The translations under genes were made by a program, and so were the position numbers. A stretch of 64,000 bases of DNA from UBA2862 sp045658005 (lineage in GTDB: Bacteria; Bacillota; Clostridia; Christensenellales; Aristaeellaceae), in the NCBI GenBank assembly GCA_045658005.1, contig JAZOUD010000110.1:1-64000 (forward strand), given 5' to 3'. The notes below the pieces were generated by a model that did no database searches, was not told the origin of the DNA, and worked only from the letters and a program-made list of their open reading frames with translations. This document shows positions 32,211 to 40,484 of this stretch, one piece after another (positions within the stretch are counted from its first letter, which is position 1; each line of letters begins with the position of its first letter).

Positions 32211-33012
32211 CGAACTGCTGGACAAGCTGCTGCGCTCAAAGAACTACCGCGACATCTGTCCTGACACCGTGCGGCGGGTGTGGGCGGAATGCGAAAAGCG
32301 CTATAAAAAGGCGAAGGACGTGGACAAGGCCGCGCGGGAGGCGCTTCACGGCATCTCCGGCGCCTTCATGACGCCCCAGGAGGCCCGCCAGCTGGCTTAC
32401 GATATGCAGGCCTGGCACGTCGACAAAACAGACCTCAGTCTCGAGAGGATGCTCACCCGTCACGCCTCCACCCGGGAGCGCCTGCCGGTTTCGGAAACGG
32501 ACGCCACATACCGCCGTGTATTCGCCATCACAGGCAGACCCCGGTCTGTTCTCGACCTTGCATGCGGCATCAATCCCCTGTACCTGGCGTCGCGGGGCAT
32601 CGAAACCTTGGGCGTGGACATCTCAGGGGCCGCGGTCTATGCCGTCAACTGCTTCCACGAAAGCTACCACATGCCCGCGTCAGCCAGGTGTGCCGACCTG
32701 CTCTGCCCCGGCGCGATCCCCGGCGAGCGCTTCGACCTGGCGCTGCTGTTCAAGCTGCTGCCCCTGCTGGAGCGCCAGGAGAGCGGCAGCGCGGCGCGGA
32801 TCATGAACGCCGTGAACGCCCGGCATATGGTCGTCTCGTTCCCCACCCGCACCCTGGGCGGGCGCAGCGTCGGCATGTCTGATAACTATGCCCGCTGGAT
32901 GGAAGCCCATCTGCCAGAGGGCATGAACATATGCGATCAATTCGAGACCCGCAATGAATTGTTCTATATCGTCGCCAAGCGGCAGCGGGACCCCGTCGTC
33001 CCGGTATCCTAA
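32203..33012 (+). CDS. 16S rRNA methyltransferase of the ArmA/Rmt (FmrO) family
   Basis: From the ATG at 32203, overlapping the tgt end by 8 bases, the protein has 269 residues. HASTRERL at 87-94, the SAM motif DLACGINPL at 118-126 and FPTRTLGGRSVGM at 213-225 are characteristic of the m7G1405 16S rRNA methyltransferases that give high-level aminoglycoside resistance in actinomycetes and as ArmA/RmtB in enterobacteria. Chromosomal homologues in clostridia may be intrinsic. Overlap with tgt and closeness to rsmI point to a housekeeping modification role (inference). TTG at 32197 is an alternative start. Confidence 0.82.
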   Translation: MGNELLDKLLRSKNYRDICPDTVRRVWAECEKRYKKAKDVDKAAREALHGISGAFMTPQEARQLAYDMQAWHVDKTDLSLERMLTRHASTRERLPVSETDATYRRVFAITGRPRSVLDLACGINPLYLASRGIETLGVDISGAAVYAVNCFHESYHMPASARCADLLCPGAIPGERFDLALLFKLLPLLERQESGSAARIMNAVNARHMVVSFPTRTLGGRSVGMSDNYARWMEAHLPEGMNICDQFETRNELFYIVAKRQRDPVVPVS

Positions 33013-33035
33013 CATATTATAAGGAGCGCCCTTCC

Positions 33036-33893
33036 ATGCCCAAGCTGTATGTCGTCGCCACGCCCATCGGCAACCTGAACGACCTGTCGCCAAGGATGCG
33101 CCAGGCGCTGGAAAGCGCCGACCTGATCGCCGCCGAGGACACCCGGGTGACGATGAAGCTGCTGAACCAGTTCGACATCAAAAAGCCGATGACCTCCTGT
33201 CACCGCCACAACGAGGCGGGCAAGGCCCCGCAGATCGTCTCGCGCATGCTGGAAGAGGACCTAACCGTGGCGCTGACCTGCGACGCGGGCACCCCCGGCA
33301 TCTCCGACCCCGGCCACCTGCTGGTGCGCGCCTGCTGGGAAGCATGCATTCCCGTGGAACCCGTCTGCGGCCCCTCCGCGGTGGTGACGGCCCTCTCCGC
33401 TTCCGGCTTCGACGCCAGGGAATTTGCCTTCTACGGCTTCCTGCCCCGGGAGAAGAAGGCGCTCAATGAGAAGCTGGAGGCCATCCATCGCTCGGGCATA
33501 CCGGTGTTCGTGCTGTACGAATCCCCCCACCGCGTCGTGGAACTGGTGGAAACGATTTCTGAAAAATGGCCCCAATGCCTGCTGTGCGTGTGCAGCGACC
33601 TCACCAAGCGCTTCGAGCGCCTGTATCGCGGGGAAGCAACGCAGGTATTGGACCAGCTTCGCGCCAATCCCGGCGTGGAGAAGGGCGAATACTGCCTCGC
33701 AGCGGACATCTCCATGGTGCCGCCGGCCAGCGCGCCTGTAGAGAAGCCCCCGGTGGAGGCCTGGATGCTCGCCCGGATGCTGGACGGGGCGGCGCTGGCA
33801 GGCGCCGCGCGGGAAGCCCAGGCTGCCGGCTATGCCCGCAACGAGATCTATCGGGCGAAGCTGCGCATCGCGGAAATGTTTGACGAGGAGTAG
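33036..33893 (+). CDS. rsmI: 16S rRNA (cytidine(1402)-2'-O)-methyltransferase
   Basis: The 285-residue protein is a SPOUT-like tetrapyrrole-methylase fold enzyme. LYVVATPIGNLNDLSPRM opens it; AEDTRVTMKLL, CDAGTPGISDPG and VCGPSAVVTALSASG are RsmI blocks, and YESPHRVVEL follows. It methylates the ribose of C1402, the base also modified by RsmH upstream. AAGGAG precedes the ATG. Confidence 0.95.
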   Translation: MPKLYVVATPIGNLNDLSPRMRQALESADLIAAEDTRVTMKLLNQFDIKKPMTSCHRHNEAGKAPQIVSRMLEEDLTVALTCDAGTPGISDPGHLLVRACWEACIPVEPVCGPSAVVTALSASGFDAREFAFYGFLPREKKALNEKLEAIHRSGIPVFVLYESPHRVVELVETISEKWPQCLLCVCSDLTKRFERLYRGEATQVLDQLRANPGVEKGEYCLAADISMVPPASAPVEKPPVEAWMLARMLDGAALAGAAREAQAAGYARNEIYRAKLRIAEMFDEE

Positions 33894-33967
33894 GCACGCG
33901 CCCGCCATACGCCAAGAATTAACCGTCTTTTTATGGACAAAATAGCCCCTTTTCTGCGAAAATATGG

Positions 33968-33996
33968 TTGCGTTTTAGTGGGAAGCGTGCTATAAT
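33968..33996 (+). promoter_or_regulatory. Promoter of secG
   Basis: TTGCGT (33968-33973), 17-bp spacer, consensus TATAAT (33991-33996). The leader is about 100 bases and contains AAGGAGG shortly before the ATG at 34101. Confidence 0.7.
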
Positions 33997-34100
33997 AGTC
34001 CAGCGTGTTTTGATCAGCGTGCTTTTTTTGCGCGCTTTGGGCAGATGAACCGCCCGACGCGGATCAAAGAGATGTGTTTTATACTTAAGGAGGATGTTCC

Positions 34101-34751
34101 ATGACCGCTTTGTCCATTATCATCGATATCTTACTGATCCTTGTCTCCATCGTACTGATTGTCACCGTGCTGATGCAGGAAGGCCAGCGCCAGGGCCTGG
34201 GCGCGATCGGCGGCGGCGCTGAAACATTCTTCGGCAAGAACAAGGCCAAGAGCATGGAAGGTCGCCTGCAGAAGTACACCAAGATCGCTGCGGCCGTGTT
34301 CATCGTCCTCGCCATCGTCGCGACCATCATCACCGCCCACAACAACGACGTTCCTGCATCGATCGACGACGTGATCGTCGAGGAGGCTGCCGACGCCGCT
34401 GAGCAGGCTGAGGATGCCGCCGAAGAGGCTGCAGACGCCGCTGAGGAGACCGCCGAGGAAGCGGCTGAGGCCGCAGAGGAGACCGCCGGGGAAGCTGCCG
34501 AGGCCGTAGAGGACGCCGCAGAGGCCGTCGAGGAAAAGGCTGAAGAGGCCACCGAAGCGGTAGAGAACGCTGCTGAGGCTGCTGAGGAAAAGGCTGAAGA
34601 GGCCGTCGAGGCTGCTGAAGAAAAGGTTGAGGAAGCCGCGGAGGCCGCCGAAGAAAAGGTTGAAGAGGCTGCTGACGCTGCCGGCGAAGCGGTTGAAGAA
34701 GCCGCCGAGGCCGCTGAGGAGGCCACCGAAGAAGCGACCAAGGCCGATTGA
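34101..34751 (+). CDS. secG: Preprotein translocase subunit SecG with long Ala/Glu-rich C-terminal tail
   Basis: Residues 1-80 are an ordinary SecG: a first membrane helix, the cytosolic loop LMQEGQRQGLGAIGGGAETFFG and a second helix (IAAAVFIVLAIVATII). SecG assists SecYE in export. The usual protein ends here, at about 75-85 residues. This one continues for about 123 residues of near-perfect AAEEKVEEA-type repeats, strongly acidic and predicted to be one long helix or coiled coil outside the membrane. The tail is in frame and ends at a TGA just before a terminator. Its function is unknown. Confidence 0.9.
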   Translation: MTALSIIIDILLILVSIVLIVTVLMQEGQRQGLGAIGGGAETFFGKNKAKSMEGRLQKYTKIAAAVFIVLAIVATIITAHNNDVPASIDDVIVEEAADAAEQAEDAAEEAADAAEETAEEAAEAAEETAGEAAEAVEDAAEAVEEKAEEATEAVENAAEAAEEKAEEAVEAAEEKVEEAAEAAEEKVEEAADAAGEAVEEAAEAAEEATEEATKAD

Positions 34752-34771
34752 GCCTGTCACATGGATATTTT

Positions 34772-34805
34772 ACCGGTCAGGATGCATTCGCCTGACCGGT
34801 TTTCT
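34772..34805 (+). terminator. secG terminator
   Basis: ACCGGTCAGG, a 9-base loop and CCTGACCGGT followed by TTTCT. Confidence 0.85.
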
Positions 34806-34846
34806 AAAATACTTTGCTCAAAATAAGTGTTCGAGGTGCATATACC

Positions 34847-37267
34847 ATGAAAAACATTCCCGTCTATTCGCCCGCCAATATTGAGACCAAATGGCAGCGC
34901 CACTGGGACGACACCCACGCCTTCGAGGCCGAGAAGAGCCACGCCAAGCCGAAGTTCTACGCGCTGGTGGAGTTCCCCTACCCCTCCGGCGCGGGCATGC
35001 ATGTGGGCCACATCAAGGCCTACTCCGGTCTGGAGGTCGTGGCCCGCAAGCGCCGCATGGAGGGCTACAACGTGCTGTTCCCGATGGGCTTTGACTCCTT
35101 CGGACTGCCCGCCGAAAACTACGCCATCAAGACCAACACCCATCCCCACGTGATCACTACAAAGAACGTGGATCACTTCAAGGACCAGATGAAGCAGATC
35201 GGCTTCTCCTTCGACTGGAGCCGGGAGATCTCCACGTCCCTGCCGGACTACTACAAATGGACCCAGTGGATCTTCCTGAAGCTGTTCGACCACGGCCTGG
35301 TCTTCCGCGCGAAGACGCTGGTGAACTACTGCCCCCACTGCAAGGTAGTGCTGTCCAACGAGGACAGCCAGGGCGGCAAGTGCGACGTTTGCCACAGCGA
35401 CGTGGTGCAGCTGCCCAAGGACGTCTGGTACCTGCGCATCACCCAGTATGCCGACAAGCTGCTGGAGGGGCTGGAGACCGTGGACTATCCCGAGAGCATC
35501 AAGCAGCAGCAGGTCACCTGGATCGGCCGCTCCACCGGCGCGTTCGTGGATTTCACGCTGGACGGCGCAGACGAGAAGCTGGAGATCTACACCACCCGCC
35601 CGGACACCCTGTTCGGCGTCACCTTCATGGTCATGGCTCCGGAGCATCCGCTGCTGGACAAGTACAAGGACCGCATCTCCAACTGGTCCGACGTCGAGGC
35701 CTACCGCGAGGAATGCGCCCGCAAGACCGAATTCGAGCGCACCCAGCTGGTGAAGGACAAGACCGGCGTCCGGCTGGAGGGCCTGATGGCCGTCAACCCC
35801 GTCAACGGCAAAAAGATACCGATCTTCATCGCCGACTACGTGATGATGGGCTACGGCACCGGCGCGATCATGGCCGTGCCCGCCCACGACCAGCGCGACT
35901 GGGAATTCGCCACCAAGTTCGGCGTGGACATCATCGAGGTCATCCAGGGCGGCGACATCTCCAGGGAGGCCTATACCGGCAACGGCCCGATGGTCAATTC
36001 CGACTTCCTGAACGCCTACGACAACAAGGCGGATTCCATCGCCGCCATGCTGGATTTCCTGGCCGAAAAGGGCATCGGCCGCAAGGGCATACAGTACAAG
36101 ATGAAGGACTGGGCCTTCAACCGCCAGCGCTACTGGGGCGAACCCATCCCGCTGATCCACTGCCCGAAGTGCGGCACCGTGGGCGTGCCCTACGACCAGC
36201 TGCCGCTGACCCTTCCGGACGTCGAGAACTTCGAGCCCGGCACCGACGGCCAGTCTCCCCTCGCCCGCATCGAATCCTTCGTGAACTGCAACTGCCCCAG
36301 GTGTGGCGGCCCCGCCAGGCGCGAGACCGACACCATGCCCCAGTGGGCCGGCTCCTCCTGGTACTTCCTGCGGTTTGTGGACCCCCACAACGACAAGGCC
36401 TTCGCGTCGATGGATGAAATGAAGTACTGGATGCCCGTCGACTGGTACAACGGCGGCATGGAGCACGTCACCCGCCACCTGCTGTACAGCCGGTTCTGGC
36501 ACCGCTTCCTGTACGACATCGGCGAGGTTAACACCCCCGAGCCCTACGCCAAGCGCAGCTACCAGGGCCTGATCCTGGGCAGCGACGGCGAGAAGATGTC
36601 CAAGTCCAAGGGCAACGTGGTGGACCCGCTGGACATCGTCAAGCAGTACGGCGCGGACACGCTGCGCCTGTACGTGCTGTTCATGGGCGACTACACCGCC
36701 GCCGCGCCGTGGAACGACGACTCCGTGAAGGGCTGCAAGCGCTTCCTGGACCGCGTGTGGCGGCTGATGGAGATGCTGACCGACGCGGACGGCATTTCCA
36801 AGGACCTGGCCTACGACGTGCACACCTGCATCAAGAAGGTCGGCGAGGACTACGAGAAGATGAAGTACAACACCGCCATCGCCGCCATGATGACGCTGGT
36901 GAACGCCATCTATGCCAAGGGCAGTGTCACCCGTGGCGAGCTGCTGGCGCTGGTGAAGCTGCTGAACCCCGTCGCGCCCCACATCACCGAGGAGATCAAC
37001 CAGCTGTGCAAGCTGTCTGACGGCGAGCTGATGTACGCCCAGTGGCCGAAGTATGACGAGGCCGCGCTGGTGAAGGACACCGTGGAGGTGGCCCTGCAGA
37101 TCAACGGCAAGCTGCGCGGGCGCATGGACGTACCCTCCGACCTGACCCGCGAGGCCGCCAACGACTACTTCCTGGCCCTGGACGAGGTGAAGAAGCTGAT
37201 CGGCGACAAGAGCGTCCGGAAGCTGATCTTCGTGCCCGGCCGGCTGGTGAACATCGTGGTCGGCTGA
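34847..37267 (+). CDS. leuS: Leucine--tRNA ligase
   Basis: From the ATG at 34847 (GAGGTG upstream) the product has 806 residues. PYPSGAGMHVGH carries the HIGH motif, a zinc ribbon NYCPHC...KCDVCH follows, the CP1 editing domain includes TTRPDTLFGVTFMV and GYGTGAIMAVPAHDQRD, and KMSKSKGN is the catalytic loop near residue 584. The length is at the short end of bacterial LeuRS. No T-box was seen in the roughly 45-base gap after the secG terminator. Confidence 0.96.
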   Translation: MKNIPVYSPANIETKWQRHWDDTHAFEAEKSHAKPKFYALVEFPYPSGAGMHVGHIKAYSGLEVVARKRRMEGYNVLFPMGFDSFGLPAENYAIKTNTHPHVITTKNVDHFKDQMKQIGFSFDWSREISTSLPDYYKWTQWIFLKLFDHGLVFRAKTLVNYCPHCKVVLSNEDSQGGKCDVCHSDVVQLPKDVWYLRITQYADKLLEGLETVDYPESIKQQQVTWIGRSTGAFVDFTLDGADEKLEIYTTRPDTLFGVTFMVMAPEHPLLDKYKDRISNWSDVEAYREECARKTEFERTQLVKDKTGVRLEGLMAVNPVNGKKIPIFIADYVMMGYGTGAIMAVPAHDQRDWEFATKFGVDIIEVIQGGDISREAYTGNGPMVNSDFLNAYDNKADSIAAMLDFLAEKGIGRKGIQYKMKDWAFNRQRYWGEPIPLIHCPKCGTVGVPYDQLPLTLPDVENFEPGTDGQSPLARIESFVNCNCPRCGGPARRETDTMPQWAGSSWYFLRFVDPHNDKAFASMDEMKYWMPVDWYNGGMEHVTRHLLYSRFWHRFLYDIGEVNTPEPYAKRSYQGLILGSDGEKMSKSKGNVVDPLDIVKQYGADTLRLYVLFMGDYTAAAPWNDDSVKGCKRFLDRVWRLMEMLTDADGISKDLAYDVHTCIKKVGEDYEKMKYNTAIAAMMTLVNAIYAKGSVTRGELLALVKLLNPVAPHITEEINQLCKLSDGELMYAQWPKYDEAALVKDTVEVALQINGKLRGRMDVPSDLTREAANDYFLALDEVKKLIGDKSVRKLIFVPGRLVNIVVG

Positions 37268-37280
37268 AGCCGTATTTAAT

Positions 37281-37322
37281 ACGATACCCCCGGGAATCGC
37301 CCGCGATTCCCGGGGGTATCGT
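37281..37322. terminator. Strong hairpin between leuS and the converging gene
   Basis: A perfect 19-bp stem (ACGATACCCCCGGGAATCG and complement) with a 4-base loop. T-runs are weak, but its strength and position between converging genes point to bidirectional termination. Confidence 0.7.
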
Positions 37323-37334
37323 CATTCAACAGAT

Positions 37335-37910
37335 TTACTTCAATATCTCCGCCAGCTTGCCCTCCGGCTCGATGCCGGAGATGTCGCGCACCTGGGTGAA
37401 GATTTCCTTCTTTTGCTTGTCGTTGTAGATGCCGGCGTTCATGTGATAGCGCTTGTTTTCGCTGGTGATGAAGGCCACCTCGTGCACCGGAAACAGCTTG
37501 TTCTTTTCGCCGCCCGGGCTCTTGTCCAGGGGCTCATAGCCCAGGTCCTCCACATACCCGTACTGGGTCACCTGCTTCAGGTCGATGGTCTTATCGATGA
37601 ATTTCAGGTCCAGGTCGCCCTGGCGGTAGAAGAACATCGCCCGGGGCTGGCCCTGCCTTGGCCGGATGTTTGCCGGGAAGGCCATGCGCATCTTTGTTCC
37701 GTCGATCACCACCTCGGCCCGGACATACATCCACGTATAGCAGCAGGCCATGGCGAATATCAGGTAGGAAAAAAACGAAAAACTGCCCATCAGGTCGTTG
37801 TTGAGTCCCTTCACCTGGCGGAAGATGGTATAGACCACATCGCCAAGGGTCAGCAGCGTCAGTACGTACAGCACGATGAAGCCCGGCGCAAAGGGCCTGT
37901 AACGCTTCAT
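37335..37910 (-). CDS. Membrane protein of unknown function
   Basis: From the ATG at 37910, 8 bases after GGAGGG, the product has 191 residues. Two N-terminal membrane helices (residues about 10-30 and 43-62) are followed by a soluble domain of about 125 residues resembling a bacterial PH-like or YcxB-like module (VVIDGTKMRMAFPANI). No family can be named with confidence. It is isolated between leuS and a repeat. Confidence 0.6.
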   Translation of the reverse strand: MKRYRPFAPGFIVLYVLTLLTLGDVVYTIFRQVKGLNNDLMGSFSFFSYLIFAMACCYTWMYVRAEVVIDGTKMRMAFPANIRPRQGQPRAMFFYRQGDLDLKFIDKTIDLKQVTQYGYVEDLGYEPLDKSPGGEKNKLFPVHEVAFITSENKRYHMNAGIYNDKQKKEIFTQVRDISGIEPEGKLAEILK

Positions 37911-37976
37911 AGACAACACCCTCCATATACATCAATGGGAATATTATACCGCATGATGGGGGAAAAGACAAGCGGG

Positions 37977-38019
37977 CAAATAATGATTTATCGAGCAAAG
38001 CTCGACAAATCAGTATTTG
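37977..38019. repeat. Palindromic repeat, family A copy 3, partly coding
   Basis: CAAATAATGATTTATCGAGC and an almost perfect complement ending ATTTG surround AAA. The last codons and stop of the gene at 37988-38284 lie inside this element. Confidence 0.8.
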
Positions 38020-38284
38020 CCTGCTCCAGCTGATCGGCCAGCGCCTTCACGCCGGGGATAGCGGTTTTTCGATAATCCCCGGCCAACGACCGTATCTCCT
38101 CCATAGCGTCTGAGAGCTCCTCCTCCCAGCCTGCCTCCCGGGGATCGATGTCCGACAGCAGCATCAGCGCGTCCTCAAGCTCCGCGTTCAGGTCCTCCAA
38201 TGCCTCCGGCGAACCGCTTTCTGCTGACAGCGCGTCCAGCCCTGCCAGCACCGCCTCCAGGCGCTCCACGATGTTCCCGATCAC
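37988..38284 (-). CDS. Small acidic helical protein of unknown function
   Basis: A GTG at 38284 with GGGAGGG upstream gives 98 residues, acidic and probably all-helical (heptad-like leucines in IVERLEAVLAGLDAL and DLNAELEDALMLL). No family recognised. The C-terminal residues ANTDLSSFAR are encoded by the family A repeat, so the original 3' end was replaced or extended by the element. Confidence 0.6.
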   Translation of the reverse strand: MIGNIVERLEAVLAGLDALSAESGSPEALEDLNAELEDALMLLSDIDPREAGWEEELSDAMEEIRSLAGDYRKTAIPGVKALADQLEQANTDLSSFAR

Positions 38285-38437
38285 AATGGTTCCCTCCCCT
38301 CCGTGATAATGACAGTATACCCCGGATGGACGCCCCGCGCAAGAAAAATCTTTGATTTGCGGCTCAATTGGCAGGACAAACGGTCATTGTGATCGAATAT
38401 TATTATGATATGCTTTTTCAGGGAAGTGAATTTCGAC

Positions 38438-38677
38438 ATGCACGATCGCAGCGCGCTCTTTCACAGGCTTCGCGCCATCGCGGCGATGGTACTGGTGCTG
38501 CTGTACATATTGGGCCTGGTGGCCATGCTGGCCGGGCGGGTTCAGCTGGCGCTGATCCTCTGGGTGGTGTCCACGCTGGGCGGCATCGGGCTGCTGTACT
38601 GGATGCGCACGGTGACCCGGCGCAAGGAGGAGGCCGAAAGGGAAGCGCAGGGCGGGAAGGCCCCCGGGGAGCAGTGA
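38438..38677 (+). CDS. Small two-helix membrane protein
   Basis: The ATG at 38438 has an AGGGAAGTGA site and gives 79 residues with two hydrophobic helices and a charged tail (RRKEEAEREAQ). An in-frame ATG at 38405 is an alternative. Function unknown. It ends 4 bases before the trmB-aldolase frame and is probably in the same operon. Confidence 0.55.
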   Translation: MHDRSALFHRLRAIAAMVLVLLYILGLVAMLAGRVQLALILWVVSTLGGIGLLYWMRTVTRRKEEAEREAQGGKAPGEQ

Positions 38678-38681
38678 TCCC

Positions 38682-40460
38682 ATGCGAATGAGGAGAAAGT
38701 CCTGGACCGAGCCGAAGCTGGCCGCCTGTCCCTACTTCATCGAGGAGCCGTCCGCACACCGGGGACGCTGGCGGGAATGCTTTGCCCGCCCCGATTTGCC
38801 GCTGCACCTTGAAATCGGCTGCGGCAAGGGCGTGTCCACCGTGCGCATGGCCCACGAGAACGCCGACGTCAACCACGTCGCCATCGACGAGGTGCGCACC
38901 GTGCTGGCGGTGTCCGTGCGCAACACCGAGCGGGAATACGGGGACGAACCGCCGAAAAACCTCGTCTTTTCCGAGGTGGACGCCATGCGCATCTACGACA
39001 CCTTCTGCGCTGCGGACGGCATCAGCCGCATCTACATCAGCTTCCCGAACCCCTGGGACGAGCGGGCCAAGCACCACAAGCGCCGCCTGACCCATCCGAG
39101 GCAGCTGTTCCAGTACCGGGAGTTCCTGGCGCCGGGCGGGGAGATCTGGTTCAAGACCGACAACGACGCCCTTTTCACGGCCACGAAGCGCTACATGGGC
39201 GAATGTGGCTTTGAGATCACTTACCTGACGGACGACCTGCACGGCTCGGGCTTTGGACCGAACTACGTCTCCGAGCACGAGCGGCTTTATGCCGGACAAG
39301 GCAAGGCCATACACTTTATGATCGCAAAGATGTCGCCGCTGGACGGAGAATATGAAAAAACGCAAAACGGAGGAACGTTCATGAGCAATTTCTTTGAAAG
39401 CAACAAAAAACAGTTGGACGACTTCACCCGCATCTCCACCAGCGTCGGCGCCCGGGCGGACTACGTGCAGGGCGGCGGCGGCAACACCTCGGCCAAGCTG
39501 GACGGAGGGCTCATGGCCATCAAGGCCTCGGGCTACTGCCTGAAGGACATCCGCCCCGACAAGGCCTATGCCGTGCTGGATTACGAGGCGCTGCGCCGCT
39601 TCTACAACGACACCGATCCCGCCGTCCTCGCCGACGTGGAAAAGGCCGGCAGCGAGCAGGCCAAGGCCAACACCAGGGCCGTCGAGGGCCTGGCGGCGCT
39701 GCGCCCCTCCGTGGAGGCGGGCTTTCACTCGATACTGGACACCTACGTGGCCCACAGCCACAGCGTTTACGCCAACCTGGCCGCGTGCAGCGTGGAGCTG
39801 GAGGCTATCGTGAAGGACGCCCTGGCGGACGCGGATTACAGCTGGGGCTGGGTCAGCTACGTGGACCCGGGTGCCCGGCTGACCTTCTCCATTCGGGATG
39901 AGGTGCGCCGCGTGGAGGCCGAAACAGGCCGCCGCCCCGCCGCCATTTTCATGCAGAACCACGGTCTGATCGCCCACAGCGACGACCCCGACGAATGCCT
40001 GCGCATCCACACTGACGTCAACGACCGCATCGCCAGGGCCTTCTGCATCGAAAACGGCAGCTTCCCGAAGGTGGGCCTGAAGGACGTCACAGACGGCCTG
40101 TTCGAGGCGGACTGCCCCTTCCTCACCGAGCAGCTTTCATCCGGCGACTTCAGCGAGAAATTCCTGCTGGAATCCCCACTCTACCCCGACCAGCTGGTGT
40201 TCCTGACCGGCACCTTCAGCTTCGGCGAGGGCAAGCCCGGTGAGGGCATGGCCGTCTGCAACCCGAAGACCGGCGCGGTGACCTTCAACATGCCCGCCGC
40301 CAAGGCCCAGGTGATCGCCGAGACGCTGACCGCCGTGCTGTTCATCTGCCGGACCATCGAAAAGAAGGGCTATACCCTCTCCACCATGGGCGAGGCCGCA
40401 AAGGCCTTCATCGCCAACTGGGAGAGCGAGAAATACCGCAAATCCCTGGCTGGGAAATAA
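38682..40460 (+). CDS. trmB: tRNA (guanine-N7)-methyltransferase TrmB fused in frame to a class II aldolase
   Basis: One open frame of 592 codons. Residues 1 to about 216 are a full TrmB, the enzyme that makes m7G46 in tRNA: LHLEIGCGKGVST, ISFPNPWDERAKHHKRRLTH and WFKTDND are its conserved blocks. No stop follows; the frame runs through DGEYEKTQNGGTF into a class II aldolase that has its own GGAGGA and ATG at 39381. Either the two are translated both fused and separately, or a base error or recent mutation removed the TrmB stop. TrmB alone would normally end near 39330-39380. Confidence 0.82.
   Translation: MRMRRKSWTEPKLAACPYFIEEPSAHRGRWRECFARPDLPLHLEIGCGKGVSTVRMAHENADVNHVAIDEVRTVLAVSVRNTEREYGDEPPKNLVFSEVDAMRIYDTFCAADGISRIYISFPNPWDERAKHHKRRLTHPRQLFQYREFLAPGGEIWFKTDNDALFTATKRYMGECGFEITYLTDDLHGSGFGPNYVSEHERLYAGQGKAIHFMIAKMSPLDGEYEKTQNGGTFMSNFFESNKKQLDDFTRISTSVGARADYVQGGGGNTSAKLDGGLMAIKASGYCLKDIRPDKAYAVLDYEALRRFYNDTDPAVLADVEKAGSEQAKANTRAVEGLAALRPSVEAGFHSILDTYVAHSHSVYANLAACSVELEAIVKDALADADYSWGWVSYVDPGARLTFSIRDEVRRVEAETGRRPAAIFMQNHGLIAHSDDPDECLRIHTDVNDRIARAFCIENGSFPKVGLKDVTDGLFEADCPFLTEQLSSGDFSEKFLLESPLYPDQLVFLTGTFSFGEGKPGEGMAVCNPKTGAVTFNMPAAKAQVIAETLTAVLFICRTIEKKGYTLSTMGEAAKAFIANWESEKYRKSLAGK
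39381..40460 (+). CDS. Class II aldolase/adducin family protein (internal start in the fused frame)
   Basis: The ATG at 39381 lies 8 bases after GGAGG and gives 359 residues. GGGGNTSAKLDGGLMAIKASG binds the phosphate of the substrate, HSHSVYANL carries zinc-ligand histidines and FMQNHGLIAHSD the third. It resembles the aldolase half of RhaD-type proteins rather than FucA in length. It would cleave a ketose 1-phosphate; the sugar is unknown. Listed separately because this is the likely natural start of a second protein. Confidence 0.8.
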   Translation: MSNFFESNKKQLDDFTRISTSVGARADYVQGGGGNTSAKLDGGLMAIKASGYCLKDIRPDKAYAVLDYEALRRFYNDTDPAVLADVEKAGSEQAKANTRAVEGLAALRPSVEAGFHSILDTYVAHSHSVYANLAACSVELEAIVKDALADADYSWGWVSYVDPGARLTFSIRDEVRRVEAETGRRPAAIFMQNHGLIAHSDDPDECLRIHTDVNDRIARAFCIENGSFPKVGLKDVTDGLFEADCPFLTEQLSSGDFSEKFLLESPLYPDQLVFLTGTFSFGEGKPGEGMAVCNPKTGAVTFNMPAAKAQVIAETLTAVLFICRTIEKKGYTLSTMGEAAKAFIANWESEKYRKSLAGK

Positions 40461-40484
40461 AACGTCACAAAGGAGTACCGCCCC

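Noticed and set aside
34757..36982. Open frame of 741 codons on the minus strand opposite leuS
   Set aside because: Shadow of leuS; composition is typical of antisense frames in GC-rich genes and no domain is recognisable.
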